Origin: CAUZJO01 sp963580245
Lineage (GTDB): Bacteria; Sumerlaeota; Sumerlaeia; MVZB01
Direction of reading: 5' to 3'
DNA: 64,000 nt
Assembly (NCBI GenBank): GCA_963580245.1
Contig: CAUZJO010000001.1
Location: 76,206-140,205 of the forward strand
Positions within the stretch are counted from its first letter, which is position 1. Every line of letters begins with the position of its first letter. The notes under the pieces were generated by a model. It saw only the letters and a list, made by a program, of their open reading frames with translations. It was not told where the DNA came from and ran no database searches. Shown here in pieces: positions 1 to 9,199 of the stretch. The position numbers were made by a program, and so were the translations under genes.

Positions 1-20
1 GCGAGCACAAGTCAGTTCTC

Positions 21-220
21 TTGCTCCCTGAAGGGGAGCAATATGAATAGCCAGGGGTGACAACCCCTGGCTTGTAGGGGCCCCAAGACGTCACGACCCT
101 GGAGGGGTCGAACAGGCCGCATCACGCTGTGGTTCAACCCTTTCAGGATTGTCGCGATTTTGGGACCGCGAACCGTGGTTTGTCACCCACGGCTAATCAC
201 ATTCGACCCCTGTGGGGTCG
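21..220. repeat. Field of small perfect hairpins upstream of zwf
   Basis: Five short inverted repeats lie in about 200 bases: 21-27 with 35-41, 49-58 with 63-72 (10 bp, 4-base loop), 94-99 with 105-110, 173-178 with 187-192, and 204-210 with 214-220 (7 bp, 3-base loop). There is no persuasive coding frame. The same texture, short hairpins and stray GTTC/GGTT words, runs on to about 340, into the open frame before the likely zwf start. This looks like a non-coding repeated element rather than a single terminator, since several stems follow each other without T-runs. Function is unknown. Confidence 0.6.
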
Positions 221-374
221 CATATAAGGAATGATTTGGTTTCTGCCCCGCGCCGCCAAGGTTGCCTCTCGCGGGTTCGTCAGATGCAGCCCGTGGTTTA
301 TCGGCGGACCGAAACTCCTTGAAAACGGAGGTTCAACGGAGCACTCTGTCCTAAAATGGAGTATGGGGCACCCA

Positions 375-1928
375 ATGGAGACAACGCTAAAACCGCACGT
401 TCAGGTTCGCGGGGAATTCTGTCTGGAGACGCGGCCCAAGTCCTGTGGGGTGATTATCTTTGGGGCATCGGGCGACCTGACCGCCCGCAAACTGATCCCC
501 TCGCTGTTCACCGTCTATTGCCGCAAGCTGCTGCCCAAGAAGTTCTTCGTGCTCGGCGCGGCGCGCAGCCCGATGAGCGACGAATCCTTCCGCGACGCGA
601 TGCGCGACGGGTTGATGCAGCACGTCAAGAACCCCGATCCCGATCAGATGCGCGAATTCCTGCGCCACTGCCATTACCATGCGGGCCATTATACCGAGCC
701 GGACCTCTATCAGGAAATAGCCGGGCGGCTCCGCGAGCTCGACCAGAAGTTCGAAACCGGTGCCCGCCATCTTTTCTACCTGGCCACGCCGCCCAGCCTC
801 TATGCGCCCATCGTCGAGCAGCTGGGGGAGGCCGGCCTCGTAAGTCAGACCGAGGAGGAAGACGGCGACTGGGCGCGCGTGATCATCGAAAAGCCCTTCG
901 GTCATGATCTGGCCAGCGCGCTGGCGCTCGATCGGCAATTGCGCAAGAACCTGGCCGAGGACCAGATCTATCGCATCGATCATTACCTGGGTAAGGAGAC
1001 GGTGCAGAACATCCTGATGTTCCGGTTCGCCAACTCGATCTTCGAGCCGATCTGGAACGGGCAGTTCGTCGACCACGTGAAGATCACCGTGGCCGAATCG
1101 ATCGGCGTCGGCCACCGGGCCGGTTACTTCGAGCAGGCCGGCGTGATACGCGACATGTTCCAGAACCACATGTTGCAGATGCTGGCGTTGGTCGCGATGG
1201 AACCGCCCGCGTCGTTCGACGCCGACCGCGTGCGCGATGAAAAGGTCAAGCTGCTGCGGGCGATCCGGCCGTTCGACTTCGAGAAGCTCGACGAGGTGTT
1301 CATCCGCGGCCAGTACGTCTCGGGCGAGCAGGACGGGGAACAGGTCACGGGTTATCGCGAAGAGGAAGGGGTCGCCCCCAACTCGCACATCGAGACCTAC
1401 GCGGCGGTCAAGCTGCAAGTCGACAACTGGCGCTGGCAAGGGGTGCCGATCTACATGCGCTCGGGCAAGCGCCTGGCGCGGCGTTATAGCGAGATCGCGA
1501 TCACGTTCAAACACATCCCACACTCGATGTTCAGCCCGCTCAAGCCCGCTGAGTTTCATCCCAACGTGCTGGTGCTGAACGTGCAGCCCAACGAAGGGAT
1601 CGCGTTGATCATGCAGGCCAAGAGCCCCGGGCCCAAGCTGTGCATGAGCACGCTCAAGATGGACTTCCATTTCCACGATGTGTTCGATGAGAAGCCGGGC
1701 GATGCCTATGAGCGCCTGTTGCTCGACGGGATGCTCGGCGACCAGACGCTGTTCGTGCGTCACGACGACATGGTGGTGGCCTGGTCGCTGATCACGCCGA
1801 TCCTCGAGAAGTGGGAAGCGGAAGGCTCCTACGGCCGCGTCTACCCCTACAAACCCGGCTCCTGGGGCCCCAAGGAGGCCGACGAGCTGCTCGATCGCGA
1901 GGGCCGGTATTGGATTAATCCGGTGTGA
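375..1928 (+). CDS. zwf: Glucose-6-phosphate 1-dehydrogenase
   Basis: Oxidises glucose 6-phosphate to 6-phosphogluconolactone with reduction of NAD(P)+, the entry step of the oxidative pentose phosphate pathway in the cytoplasm. Seen directly: the nucleotide-binding motif GASGDLTARKL near the N terminus, EKPFG, and the active-site signature RIDHYLGKETVQN, followed by a complete C-terminal domain. The frame is open from 231, but 231-362 encodes non-family sequence that resembles the hairpin-rich DNA upstream. ATG 375 (517 residues) gives a normal-sized enzyme; ATG 363 is the alternative, but a GGAG at 358-361 sits too close to it. No phosphogluconate dehydrogenase or lactonase gene is adjacent. 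Confidence 0.95.
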   Translation: METTLKPHVQVRGEFCLETRPKSCGVIIFGASGDLTARKLIPSLFTVYCRKLLPKKFFVLGAARSPMSDESFRDAMRDGLMQHVKNPDPDQMREFLRHCHYHAGHYTEPDLYQEIAGRLRELDQKFETGARHLFYLATPPSLYAPIVEQLGEAGLVSQTEEEDGDWARVIIEKPFGHDLASALALDRQLRKNLAEDQIYRIDHYLGKETVQNILMFRFANSIFEPIWNGQFVDHVKITVAESIGVGHRAGYFEQAGVIRDMFQNHMLQMLALVAMEPPASFDADRVRDEKVKLLRAIRPFDFEKLDEVFIRGQYVSGEQDGEQVTGYREEEGVAPNSHIETYAAVKLQVDNWRWQGVPIYMRSGKRLARRYSEIAITFKHIPHSMFSPLKPAEFHPNVLVLNVQPNEGIALIMQAKSPGPKLCMSTLKMDFHFHDVFDEKPGDAYERLLLDGMLGDQTLFVRHDDMVVAWSLITPILEKWEAEGSYGRVYPYKPGSWGPKEADELLDREGRYWINPV

Positions 1929-1965
1929 GGACCGCTCTCGTATGGAAGATGCGGCGCGTCGGCGA

Positions 1966-1997
1966 CTGAACCCTGAACCCTGGACCCTGACCCCCCC
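1966..1997. repeat. Degenerate CCCTGAA heptamer tract
   Basis: Four imperfect copies of a 7-8 base unit (CCCTGAA, CCCTGGA, CCCTGAC) run directly into a C7-A-C6 run and then into the first beta strand of the following glycosyltransferase. Similar tracts lie at 2830-2867 (opposite orientation), 3041-3090 (same) and 3576-3602 (opposite). Confidence 0.55.
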
Positions 1998-2021
1998 ACC
2001 CCCCGCTTCCACGTCATCATC

Positions 2022-2867
2022 GTGCTCCACAACAGCGCGCGCTGGGTCGAGGGCTGTTTGCGGGCGGTCATGGCTCAGTCACCGGCGCCGGCGGAGGTCA
2101 CGGTGCTCGACAACGCTTCGACCGATGACGGAGCCGAACGGGCACGGTGGAGTTTCCCGCGTGTTCGGGTATTGGAAAGCCGGGAGAACCTTGGGTTCGC
2201 CGGCGGGAATAATCGCGCGGCGCAAGCGGTGCAAGACGCCGACTATCTCTTGCTGCTCAACCCCGACACCGAGCCGGCCGCCGACTTGCTCGAGCGTTTG
2301 GCCGAAGCGTTTAAAAGCGACGAGAAAATCGGCGTGCTCGGTTGCAAGGTGATGGAAACCGACGGAAAGACGATCCAGCACGTTGGCGTCCGGTTGCGCG
2401 GGAACGGTTTGCCAAGCCACATCGGTCAGGGCGAGCCCGATCGCGGGCAGTACTGCGGCGTTCATGACCGCGCGAGTGTTCTGGGGGCTGCGATGGCCGT
2501 GCGCACGCGGGCCTGGCGAGAATTGGGCGGCCTCGACGAGCGGTTTTGGCCGGCTTATTACGAGGAGACCGATTTCTGTTTCCGCGCGCGGCGGGCGGGT
2601 TGGCGCGTGGCCGTGGCGTGCGAGGCGAGCGTCGTCCATTTCGATGCCTCGGCTGACCGCCGGACCGATTGGGGCCACCTCGAGATGTTTTTCCGCGGAC
2701 GCGCCCGGTTTCTGCTCAAGCACTATCGCCCGCGCGACTGGCTCTTGCGCTACCTGCCCGACGAGTTGCGCTGGCTGCTTTATTGGGGCAGCAAAGGCAT
2801 GCGCCGCGTGGCGCTGAGGACGCTGTGGGAATCGGGTTTCGGGTCTCGGGGTTTGGGTCCTGGGTAG
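2022..2867 (+). CDS. Family 2 glycosyltransferase (5' end uncertain)
   Basis: A GT-A fold sugar transferase of family 2 (rhamnosyl/galactosyltransferase-like), expected to act at the cytoplasmic membrane in envelope polysaccharide assembly. Seen: NASTDDGAE, the NLGFAGGNN segment, a DxD-type site LNPDTEP near residue 75, and the acceptor-side motif YYEETDFCFRARRAGW. The fold should begin with a strand RFHVIIVLHNS, but GTG 2022 falls inside that strand, and the frame upstream has no ATG, GTG or TTG before the TGA at 1974. ATG 1942 would supply a start if one base were restored in the C-run at 1991-2003, so a homopolymer frameshift is likely. The C-terminal residues (SGFGSRGLGPG) are encoded by the repeat tract at 2830-2867. 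Confidence 0.8.
   Translation: MLHNSARWVEGCLRAVMAQSPAPAEVTVLDNASTDDGAERARWSFPRVRVLESRENLGFAGGNNRAAQAVQDADYLLLLNPDTEPAADLLERLAEAFKSDEKIGVLGCKVMETDGKTIQHVGVRLRGNGLPSHIGQGEPDRGQYCGVHDRASVLGAAMAVRTRAWRELGGLDERFWPAYYEETDFCFRARRAGWRVAVACEASVVHFDASADRRTDWGHLEMFFRGRARFLLKHYRPRDWLLRYLPDELRWLLYWGSKGMRRVALRTLWESGFGSRGLGPG
2830..2867. repeat. Degenerate heptamer tract, opposite orientation
   Basis: GGGTTTCGGGTCTCGGGG-type units, the reverse complement of the CCCGAAAC/CCCTGAA units at 1966-1997. The tract supplies the last codons and the stop of the glycosyltransferase. Confidence 0.55.
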
Positions 2868-2957
2868 GAATATCGGGATGGATATCGGTGAGGATTATTC
2901 CAGGGAAAGGGGCCTGTATGGTAAGCTCGGCGAATACGGTGAAACGAATTCGAAACG

Positions 2958-3626
2958 ATGAAGAACGATTTGAAGACACCCGACGCCCCGATTCATTCCC
3001 CCCAACAAATGGAGCCGAATGACGCAGATGAATCATCCATCCTGAACCCTTCCACCCGAACCCCGAAACCCGAACCCCGAAACCCGATCCACCTCGTCCT
3101 CCACGCCCCCCGCATCCCCCAAAACACCGGCCAGATCGCGCGCGGTTGCCTGGCGATGGGGTGTCGGTTGCATTTGATCAGGCCGCTTGGATTTCGGGTC
3201 GATGCGCCCGCGTTGCGGCGGGCGGCCGTTGGCCATCTGGAGCAGGTCGATCTGGAGGTTCACGCCGACGGCGAGGCGTTTTGGTCGGCGGCGCCGAACC
3301 TGGACCGGGTTTGGCTCGTGACCAAACATGGCCGGCTCGATTACGCCGAGGTCGCCTATCAGCCGGGCGATTGGTTGATCTTCGGGAACGAGACCGAAGG
3401 GCTGCCGCCGGAGTGGCTCCAGCGGCACGCCGAGCGGACCGTGCGCATCCCGATGGTCAATCCCGCGGCCCGTTGCCTGAACCTGGCGACGGCGGCGGCG
3501 GTGGTGATGTTCGAGGCGTTGAGGCAGGTTGGGGGTCGGTCTCCGACGCGCCATAGCCGCTTTGGCGACGGAGCGGTTTCGGGGGGAAGGGTTCAGGGTT
3601 TGGACAGCGCGCCGGTTGACGAATGA
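2958..3626 (+). CDS. trmL: tRNA (cytidine(34)-2'-O)-methyltransferase (SPOUT/TrmH type)
   Basis: A SPOUT-class methyltransferase predicted to 2'-O-methylate the wobble nucleotide of tRNA-Leu isoacceptors with S-adenosylmethionine. The body matches TrmL: APRIPQNTGQIAR, then LHLIRPLGF, then the knot motifs IFGNETEGLP and IPM..ARCLNLATAAAVVMFEAL. The family protein would begin near PIHLVLHAPR, about 45 residues into this frame; residues before that include a stretch (NPSTRTPKPEPRNP) encoded by the heptamer tract at 3041-3090, so the true start may be ATG 3009 or later. The 3' end overlaps the next gene by ATGA, which suggests translational coupling to a glycosyltransferase of unrelated function. 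Confidence 0.85.
   Translation: MKNDLKTPDAPIHSPQQMEPNDADESSILNPSTRTPKPEPRNPIHLVLHAPRIPQNTGQIARGCLAMGCRLHLIRPLGFRVDAPALRRAAVGHLEQVDLEVHADGEAFWSAAPNLDRVWLVTKHGRLDYAEVAYQPGDWLIFGNETEGLPPEWLQRHAERTVRIPMVNPAARCLNLATAAAVVMFEALRQVGGRSPTRHSRFGDGAVSGGRVQGLDSAPVDE
3041..3090. repeat. Degenerate CCCGAAC/CCCGAAA heptamer tract
   Basis: Six or more imperfect units (CCTGAAC, ACCCGAACC, CCGAAACC) in one orientation, placed just before the conserved part of trmL and translated as its N-terminal Pro/Arg/Asn/Thr-rich stretch. Confidence 0.6.
3576..3602. repeat. Heptamer tract, opposite orientation, at the trmL 3' end
   Basis: GGTTTCGGGG and GGGTTCAGGGTTTGG units, the reverse complement of the tract at 3041-3090, lying in the last codons of trmL after the conserved domain has ended. 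Confidence 0.45.
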
Positions 3627-4630
3627 TGGCGAGACGCATCAGCGCGCATACTGGGTCAGCCGGGACGTGTTCCGAATCGGTCGGCCCCCGGCCTAGCGCG
3701 GCTGGCGCGAATTCGCAGCCGGCTGCGGCGGGTTTGGAGCCACGGGTTGCGGCAGTTATTGTCAATTTTCGGCAACCGGAACTGACGCGCGAGGCCATCG
3801 ACTCGATTTTTCGCTCCGAAGGGGTGAGCGTGTCGGTTTGCCTCATCGAGAACGCCGGCGATGGCCAATGGGCGCGGGAGATTTATGACAACGAGCCGAG
3901 AGTCGATATCATCGCCAATCCGGAAAACATCGGTTTCGGCGCCGCCTGTAACCAGGGAATCGAGCGGGTGCTCGCCGAGGACAACGACTTCGTTTTTCTC
4001 CTCAACAACGACGCCACCGTCGACCCCCAAACCCTGACCCTTCTCGCCGCCTCCTCCGGCCCCCATTCCCAATCCACCTCCGCCCCCAAAATCCTCCTGC
4101 CCGACGGGCGGCTCTACGCGGCGGGGGGGGTGGTCGAATTGGGGCGGGCGCGGGCGCGCAATCGGGGGATTTATGAAACGGATCGGGGGCAGTTCGACCG
4201 GCGCGAGCCCGTCGATTTCGCCTCGGCGTGCGCATTGATAATCCCGCGACGCGCGCTGGAGGGAGGCATCCGGTTCCACGAGCCCTACTTCCTCTACTAC
4301 GAAGACGCCGACCTCTGCCTGCAACTGCGCAAGGCCGGTTTCCCCATCATCTACGAGCCCCGCGCCCGAGTGGTGCACCACGAATCGGCCTCAACGCCCC
4401 AGAACCGGCGGACCGAGCTTCTCTACTACGAAACGCGAAACCGGATCATTCTGCTTTTCCGCCATGGTAAAGGCGGGGAGAAAGCCGTGGGATGCGTCTA
4501 CGTGACGTGTGTGGTGGTGGTTAAGGTGTTTAGCTTGACGCTCCGAGGCCGGTTCGGGGCATCGTGCGCTTTGTTGGGAGGGCTGATTGATGGCCTGCGA
4601 GGTCGCGCCGGCCGAAGGCCTTTGGAATAA
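3623..4630 (+). CDS. Family 2 glycosyltransferase
   Basis: Second GT-A glycosyltransferase of the same general type as the one at 2022. Motifs seen: VAAVIVNFRQPELTREAI, ENIGFGAACNQGIE, the metal/sugar-nucleotide site LNNDATVD, and YYEDADLCLQLRKAGF near residue 225, ending in a hydrophobic C-terminal segment. The first 40 residues are low-complexity and outside the fold, so translation may start later than ATG 3623; that ATG does overlap the trmL stop as ATGA. With the neighbour at 2022 it probably builds a surface glycan; the acceptor cannot be told. Confidence 0.85.
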   Translation: MMARRISAHTGSAGTCSESVGPRPSAAGANSQPAAAGLEPRVAAVIVNFRQPELTREAIDSIFRSEGVSVSVCLIENAGDGQWAREIYDNEPRVDIIANPENIGFGAACNQGIERVLAEDNDFVFLLNNDATVDPQTLTLLAASSGPHSQSTSAPKILLPDGRLYAAGGVVELGRARARNRGIYETDRGQFDRREPVDFASACALIIPRRALEGGIRFHEPYFLYYEDADLCLQLRKAGFPIIYEPRARVVHHESASTPQNRRTELLYYETRNRIILLFRHGKGGEKAVGCVYVTCVVVVKVFSLTLRGRFGASCALLGGLIDGLRGRAGRRPLE

Positions 4631-4820
4631 AACTGACCGATTGTACATCTGATCAAAAAGAGTCCGTGCGCCCTTAGCGTTTTCGAGCAGCCCCTTTTCT
4701 GTTATCATGGTTTTCGATAGGACGGGAGTTGAGACGTGCGGGTTCCAGTGCTCGAGGGCGTGACCGAGTGACGGATCCTGGCGCTGAACCTGACGAATCG
4801 TGGTTTGCCCGGATGTCGAA

Positions 4821-7800
4821 ATGGGAATAATTGGTATCTCCAGGCCCAAGCGGACCGTTTGTCGATCGTTAAGTCTTATCCGTGCGTCGTCCGCAACGGC
4901 GCAGCCGCCGGATTATCTGACGGTCATTGCGTCGCTGGGCGATTTCTAGACGGTGTCGATCCCGGATGATCTGCGGCCCGATGTGTTGCGGGTCACGAAG
5001 TATATGACCCCGGCCTCGGACAATCCCTCGCTTTTGCAGACCACTTACACCAACGTCAACCTCTTCGACCAGCACCTCTTCTTCCTCATCGAGACCTTTC
5101 CCGAGCGCTTTGCCGGGATGACGAACTTCGAGTATCACCAGTTGGTCGGCATCCGCGCCACGCGCACCTACTTCTCGGGGATACTCTATAGTTTTGAGAG
5201 CCTGGACGGGTAAGTCGTCTACGGATTCGATATCAACATCTCGTTCCCGTTCGACCACAGCGAACACGTCACGCTGGACGAGGTGCGCGGTGCTTATGAG
5301 CGCCTGGCCGAGACGTTCGCGCTTCGCCCGTTTGTCTACGCGCCGACCCATCCGGTCGCCATCGACCGCGCGCGCGGGTGGGAGGACCCCGGCTTCCCGA
5401 TCGCCTTCCCCGGCGATAATCCCCCGCCCGCCTATGAGCCCTACACGCTGGGCGCGAACTACGGCCGCGTGCGCGTGATGACGCTGGCGCAACTGGAACA
5501 GGTCAATCGCGACGGGTCGATCAGTTGGCAGGACATCCTGGCGCTCGACCTGGCGCCGACCGACGTTGAGGGCGTGTTGGCGGCGGTCGTCACCGGGGGA
5601 CGCCAGGGCGAGCTTGGGCACTTGGCCGTCCGCACCGCCCGCCGCGGGACGCCCAACGCCTACGTGCAAAACGCGCATGAAGCGTTCGGGCCGTTCGAAG
5701 GCCAGCTCGTGCGGTTGGAGGTCTAAGGAGGACACCTACACGGTCCAGACCGACGTGGACCCGGCCGACGCCCAGGCCTGGTGGGACACGCACCGGCCCC
5801 TCCTGCCCAACGTTCTCGTGCCAGACCTGGAGTATGACGCGCTCGAGAACGTGCTCGAAATGGACGTGGATGAGACCAGCGGTCCGCTGGCGGCCAAGTT
5901 TGGCGGCAAGGCGGCCAACCTGGCCAAGATGTTCTCGTTCCTCCCCGCCGAGTACCAGGTTCCGGGCTTCGCGATCCCGTTTCGTTACTATCACGAGTTC
6001 ATGACAAGCAACCTGATCGCCGACGACCGCTTCGAGCCTCCGGTTTTGCGGACGTACGAGGACTATCTACGCTCGCTTTTGGAAGACCCCCGGTTCCAGA
6101 GCGACGGCCAGTATCGCGCCGAGCGACTCGACGATTTTCGCGACACGATGCGCGACGACGGCGTGGTCGATCCGGTGCTGGTCCAGGCGTGGGTCACGCG
6201 CATCACCGAGGTGTTCGGTTCGCCGTCGGTCATGGTCCGCTTCCGCTCCTCGTCCAACAATGAAGACTCGGTCATCTTCATCGGTGCCGGGCTCTATGAC
6301 TCGACGTCGGTCTGCGTCGAGGACTCGCTCGACGGTGACAACGTCGGCCCCTCGCGCTGCGACCCCAACCAGCTCAGGGAACGGACCATTGAGCGGGGCC
6401 TCAAGAAGGTGTGGGCCAGCCTGTGGAACTTCCGGGCGTACGAGGAACGCAGCTACTTCCAGGTCCCCCAGCAGCGGGCGAAGATGGCGATCCTGGTTAC
6501 CCCGGCATTCCCCGCCGAGGCGTCCAACGGCGTGGCCTTCACCGGCGACCCGATCGTCGGCCGATCCTCCGGCTACGTGATCAACGCCCAGACCGGCGAC
6601 GAGAGCGTGGTGTATCCTGACGTCAACGTCCTGCCCGAAAAGGACATCCTGACCATCCGAGACGGCGAGGTAAGCGGGATCAACCGCGTGCGGCCATCCT
6701 CTCTGATGCCGCCGGGCGAGCAAGTCCTGAGCGACGAACAACTGCGCACGCTGGGCCGGGCGATGGCGATCGTCGACGAAGGCCTGATGATCGACCTCGA
6801 AGGCCACGATCGCGAAGACGTGGTCGTGGATATCGAATTCAAGTTCACCCGGGAAGGCGACCTGATTTTCAAACAGGCCCGCCCCTTCCTGCGTTCGACG
6901 CTTCCGCCGCCGCAAACCGATGATTTCTTCCAGATGGTCATTCCCGACGAGATTACGTTTTGCGAAGCGGGGATCGTCGGCACATTGCGGACCGCGTATG
7001 AACACCTGGCCCAGATCGATCTCCAACCGGGGATGATCTACCTGCCCAAGCACCAGGAAGAAATCCAAGCCGACGTGATCAAGGAGTTCCGCATCGGCCC
7101 CGACCAGACGATCGCCCAGCCCCAGGGGCAAGGGCGGTTCACGAGGACCGTTTTCAAGGGAGACGATAAGACGATCAGTTACGGGTACGAGTGTGAGCAG
7201 GCCTTCCTCGCGGGCGAGGAAATGATCACGATCGGGATTCATCAACGGGAATACCATGAGGGCGATCCCCCGTTCGTGATCGATGAGGACCTCTATACCG
7301 ACCCGCCGCGCTCGCCGGAATTCGTCTTTGAGATTTTCGGCGAGACCGAAGTGGAGTATTTCTTCATGGTACTTTCGGCGTGCGAATTGCCCACGCCTCT
7401 TTTTATGAATAACTATCAGTTTGCGGACGGCGGCTGGTTGAACACCTTCACGCGAGTGATCGCGACAAACGTTTGCGGCGCGCGGGCCAATTTCGTGTTC
7501 GTCGAGGGTTGGCTGCCCGAACTATCGAACCAACGCTTTGTGCAAGATGATTTCTTTTGCCTCGCCACGGTTGGGGGGTGTCACTACGCGGGCCGAGTTT
7601 CCTTGTCGTTTTTGATTCACCCTTCGATGAGGCGCACGGCGTCAGCTTTGACTTCAGGACCGTCGAGGTTCTCGATGAAAACCTCGAGCCGTTAAACTCG
7701 CGTGAGGTTGCCGCTAGGCATTCTGAGATTCTTGTTCGCGGCCTTTCGATCAAGGAGATCATGGTTTCGAACCAGTCCACGCTCGCCGACGAGAGCGGCG

Positions 7801-8220
7801 AATACGATCCGTGGATCGAAATCCATAACGCGACGTTCTCGGAGGTCGACCTGGAAGGGCTCGCGCTGACCGGTGACCCCGAAGACGAGTCGAAATGGGT
7901 TTTCGGCCCCGGCCTGAGGGTTCCGCCCAAGGGTTATCTGATCGTGTGGGCCGACGGCCAAACCCGAGCAAGGGCCGCTGCACACCGGCTTCCAGCTGGG
8001 TCCCGCCGGCTCGTGGATCGGGTTTTATGACCACGGCCCATACGTCTGGCGCCCGAGTCAATCACTCAACCTCACCCCCCAAGACCCGGATGTCTCCGAA
8101 GGCCGCCTCCCCGACGCCGCGGGCGATTTCACCTCGCTCTCTACCCCCACCCCCGCCGCCCCCAACGACCCCGCCCGAGGCGGCGAGAACGCGGCGCGTT
8201 ATGGGTGGCTGTTCGAGTAG
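4821..8220 (+). pseudogene. Broken PEP synthase/PPDK-like plus lamin-tail exported gene
   Basis: Remains of one long gene. Reading through gives PPDYLTVIASLGDF, a TAG at 4947, residues to a TAA at 5211, in-frame continuation to a TAA at 5724, then a +1 shift (GTC-T-AAG) into the frame running to 7695. That part carries a pyruvate phosphate dikinase/PEP synthase ATP-binding domain: KFGGKAANLAKM, VMVRFRSSSNNED, GVAFTGDPI, EFKFTREGDLIFKQARPF. A second shift near the G6 run at 7571-7576 and a third at the AAA run near 7951 are needed to read a lamin-tail domain (GYLIVWADGQ, LHTGFQLG, TPTPAAPNDP) ending at TAG 8218. Two nonsense codons and three frameshifts make decay likely, although the homopolymer shifts could be sequence errors. 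ATG 4821 as start is a guess. Confidence 0.75.
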
Positions 8221-8308
8221 CTGAGTGCGGATGGCGCGTTCTATTCCGGGCGACTTGCTCCTGGGGGGTATTCCGTCTCTGTTACGAGAAGCAATTAAGC
8301 CCGCCCGC

Positions 8309-9163
8309 TTATTTCAAGAACTTAATCTGAGTCATCGGCCAGGCGCGGAGGAAGGCGCGGCCTTTGAAGTGGTTGGCGGGGACGCCGCCCCAGAAGCGGC
8401 TGTCGAGGCTGCCGGCGGTGTTGTCGCCGAAAACGTAGAACTCGCCCGGTTGGACGTCGATGGATTCGATCCGGCGGCGGGTCGTGGTGCTGGGATGGGC
8501 ATACTTGACCTCGGGCAGGTCGCGATAGCCGTGGGTTCGGGTGTTGACGGTCGGCTCGTAGCGCTGGGTGGTGAAGAAACCGGGTTTCTCGACCCGCCGG
8601 CCGTCGCTGATGAGGCCGCCGTTCTTGTCGAAGGTCAGGAGCTGGCCCGGCTCGCCGGCCAGGCGTTTGATGTAAATCGGCGCCCCGCGTCGGTAGATCT
8701 GCTCGGGCACCTTGAACACGACGATATCGCCCTGGGTCGGGTGGCGGAACCAGTAGGCGAGCTTGTTGACCAGGATGCGGTCGTACTGGAAGCGGAACCG
8801 GCGCTGGCGGGCCCATTGGTCGATCTGGGCACGGCTGAACTGGAGCTGGGGGTCGGCGACGTAGCGCTTGGGGCCGCGCACAAAGGCGCGGGCTTTGTTG
8901 TAGTTCGGGAAGCGGTCCAGGTAGAGGATGTCCTTGCGGCGGTCGCCGTTGAGGTCCTCGCGCATGACGGCACCGCCCAGCAGCGTGGGGGTCATCGATC
9001 CGCTCGGGATTTTGTAGAGCTCGACCAGAAACAGCTTGACGAACATGACGATCGTGAAGACGAAGACGAGTTCGTCGAACAGGTGGCGGGCGCGCATTGG
9101 GAAAGAAACGCGTGGCTTTTCGGGCACTTGCTCTTTGGTTTTGGGGTGTCGGGTTTGGGGCAT
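8309..9163 (-). CDS. lepB: Signal peptidase I, downstream copy
   Basis: Membrane serine protease that cuts Sec and Tat signal peptides on the outer face of the inner membrane. One N-terminal membrane segment (about 31-48) is followed by the catalytic serine in IPSGSMTPTL (Ser56), the lysine in PIYIKRLAGEPG (about 166), and box E VFGDNTAGSLDSRFWGG. Between the Ser box and YDRILVNKL there is an insert of about 60 residues that begins with DLNGDRRKD (70-78), shaped like a DxNxDxxxD calcium loop. The gene lies 36 bases downstream of a paralogue with the same insert, so both are probably co-transcribed. Confidence 0.93.
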   Translation of the reverse strand: MPQTRHPKTKEQVPEKPRVSFPMRARHLFDELVFVFTIVMFVKLFLVELYKIPSGSMTPTLLGGAVMREDLNGDRRKDILYLDRFPNYNKARAFVRGPKRYVADPQLQFSRAQIDQWARQRRFRFQYDRILVNKLAYWFRHPTQGDIVVFKVPEQIYRRGAPIYIKRLAGEPGQLLTFDKNGGLISDGRRVEKPGFFTTQRYEPTVNTRTHGYRDLPEVKYAHPSTTTRRRIESIDVQPGEFYVFGDNTAGSLDSRFWGGVPANHFKGRAFLRAWPMTQIKFLK

Positions 9164-9199
9164 GGGCTCGATGGGATTTGGGGGCCGCTGGGGGGCGGC

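Noticed and set aside
387..2030. 547-residue open frame antisense to zwf
   Set aside because: Mirror frame of a GC-rich coding region; no ribosome site, no family-like motif, and zwf is certain.
4391..4849. 152-residue minus-strand open frame after the glycosyltransferase
   Set aside because: Overlaps a certain gene; no recognisable fold, ribosome site or partner.
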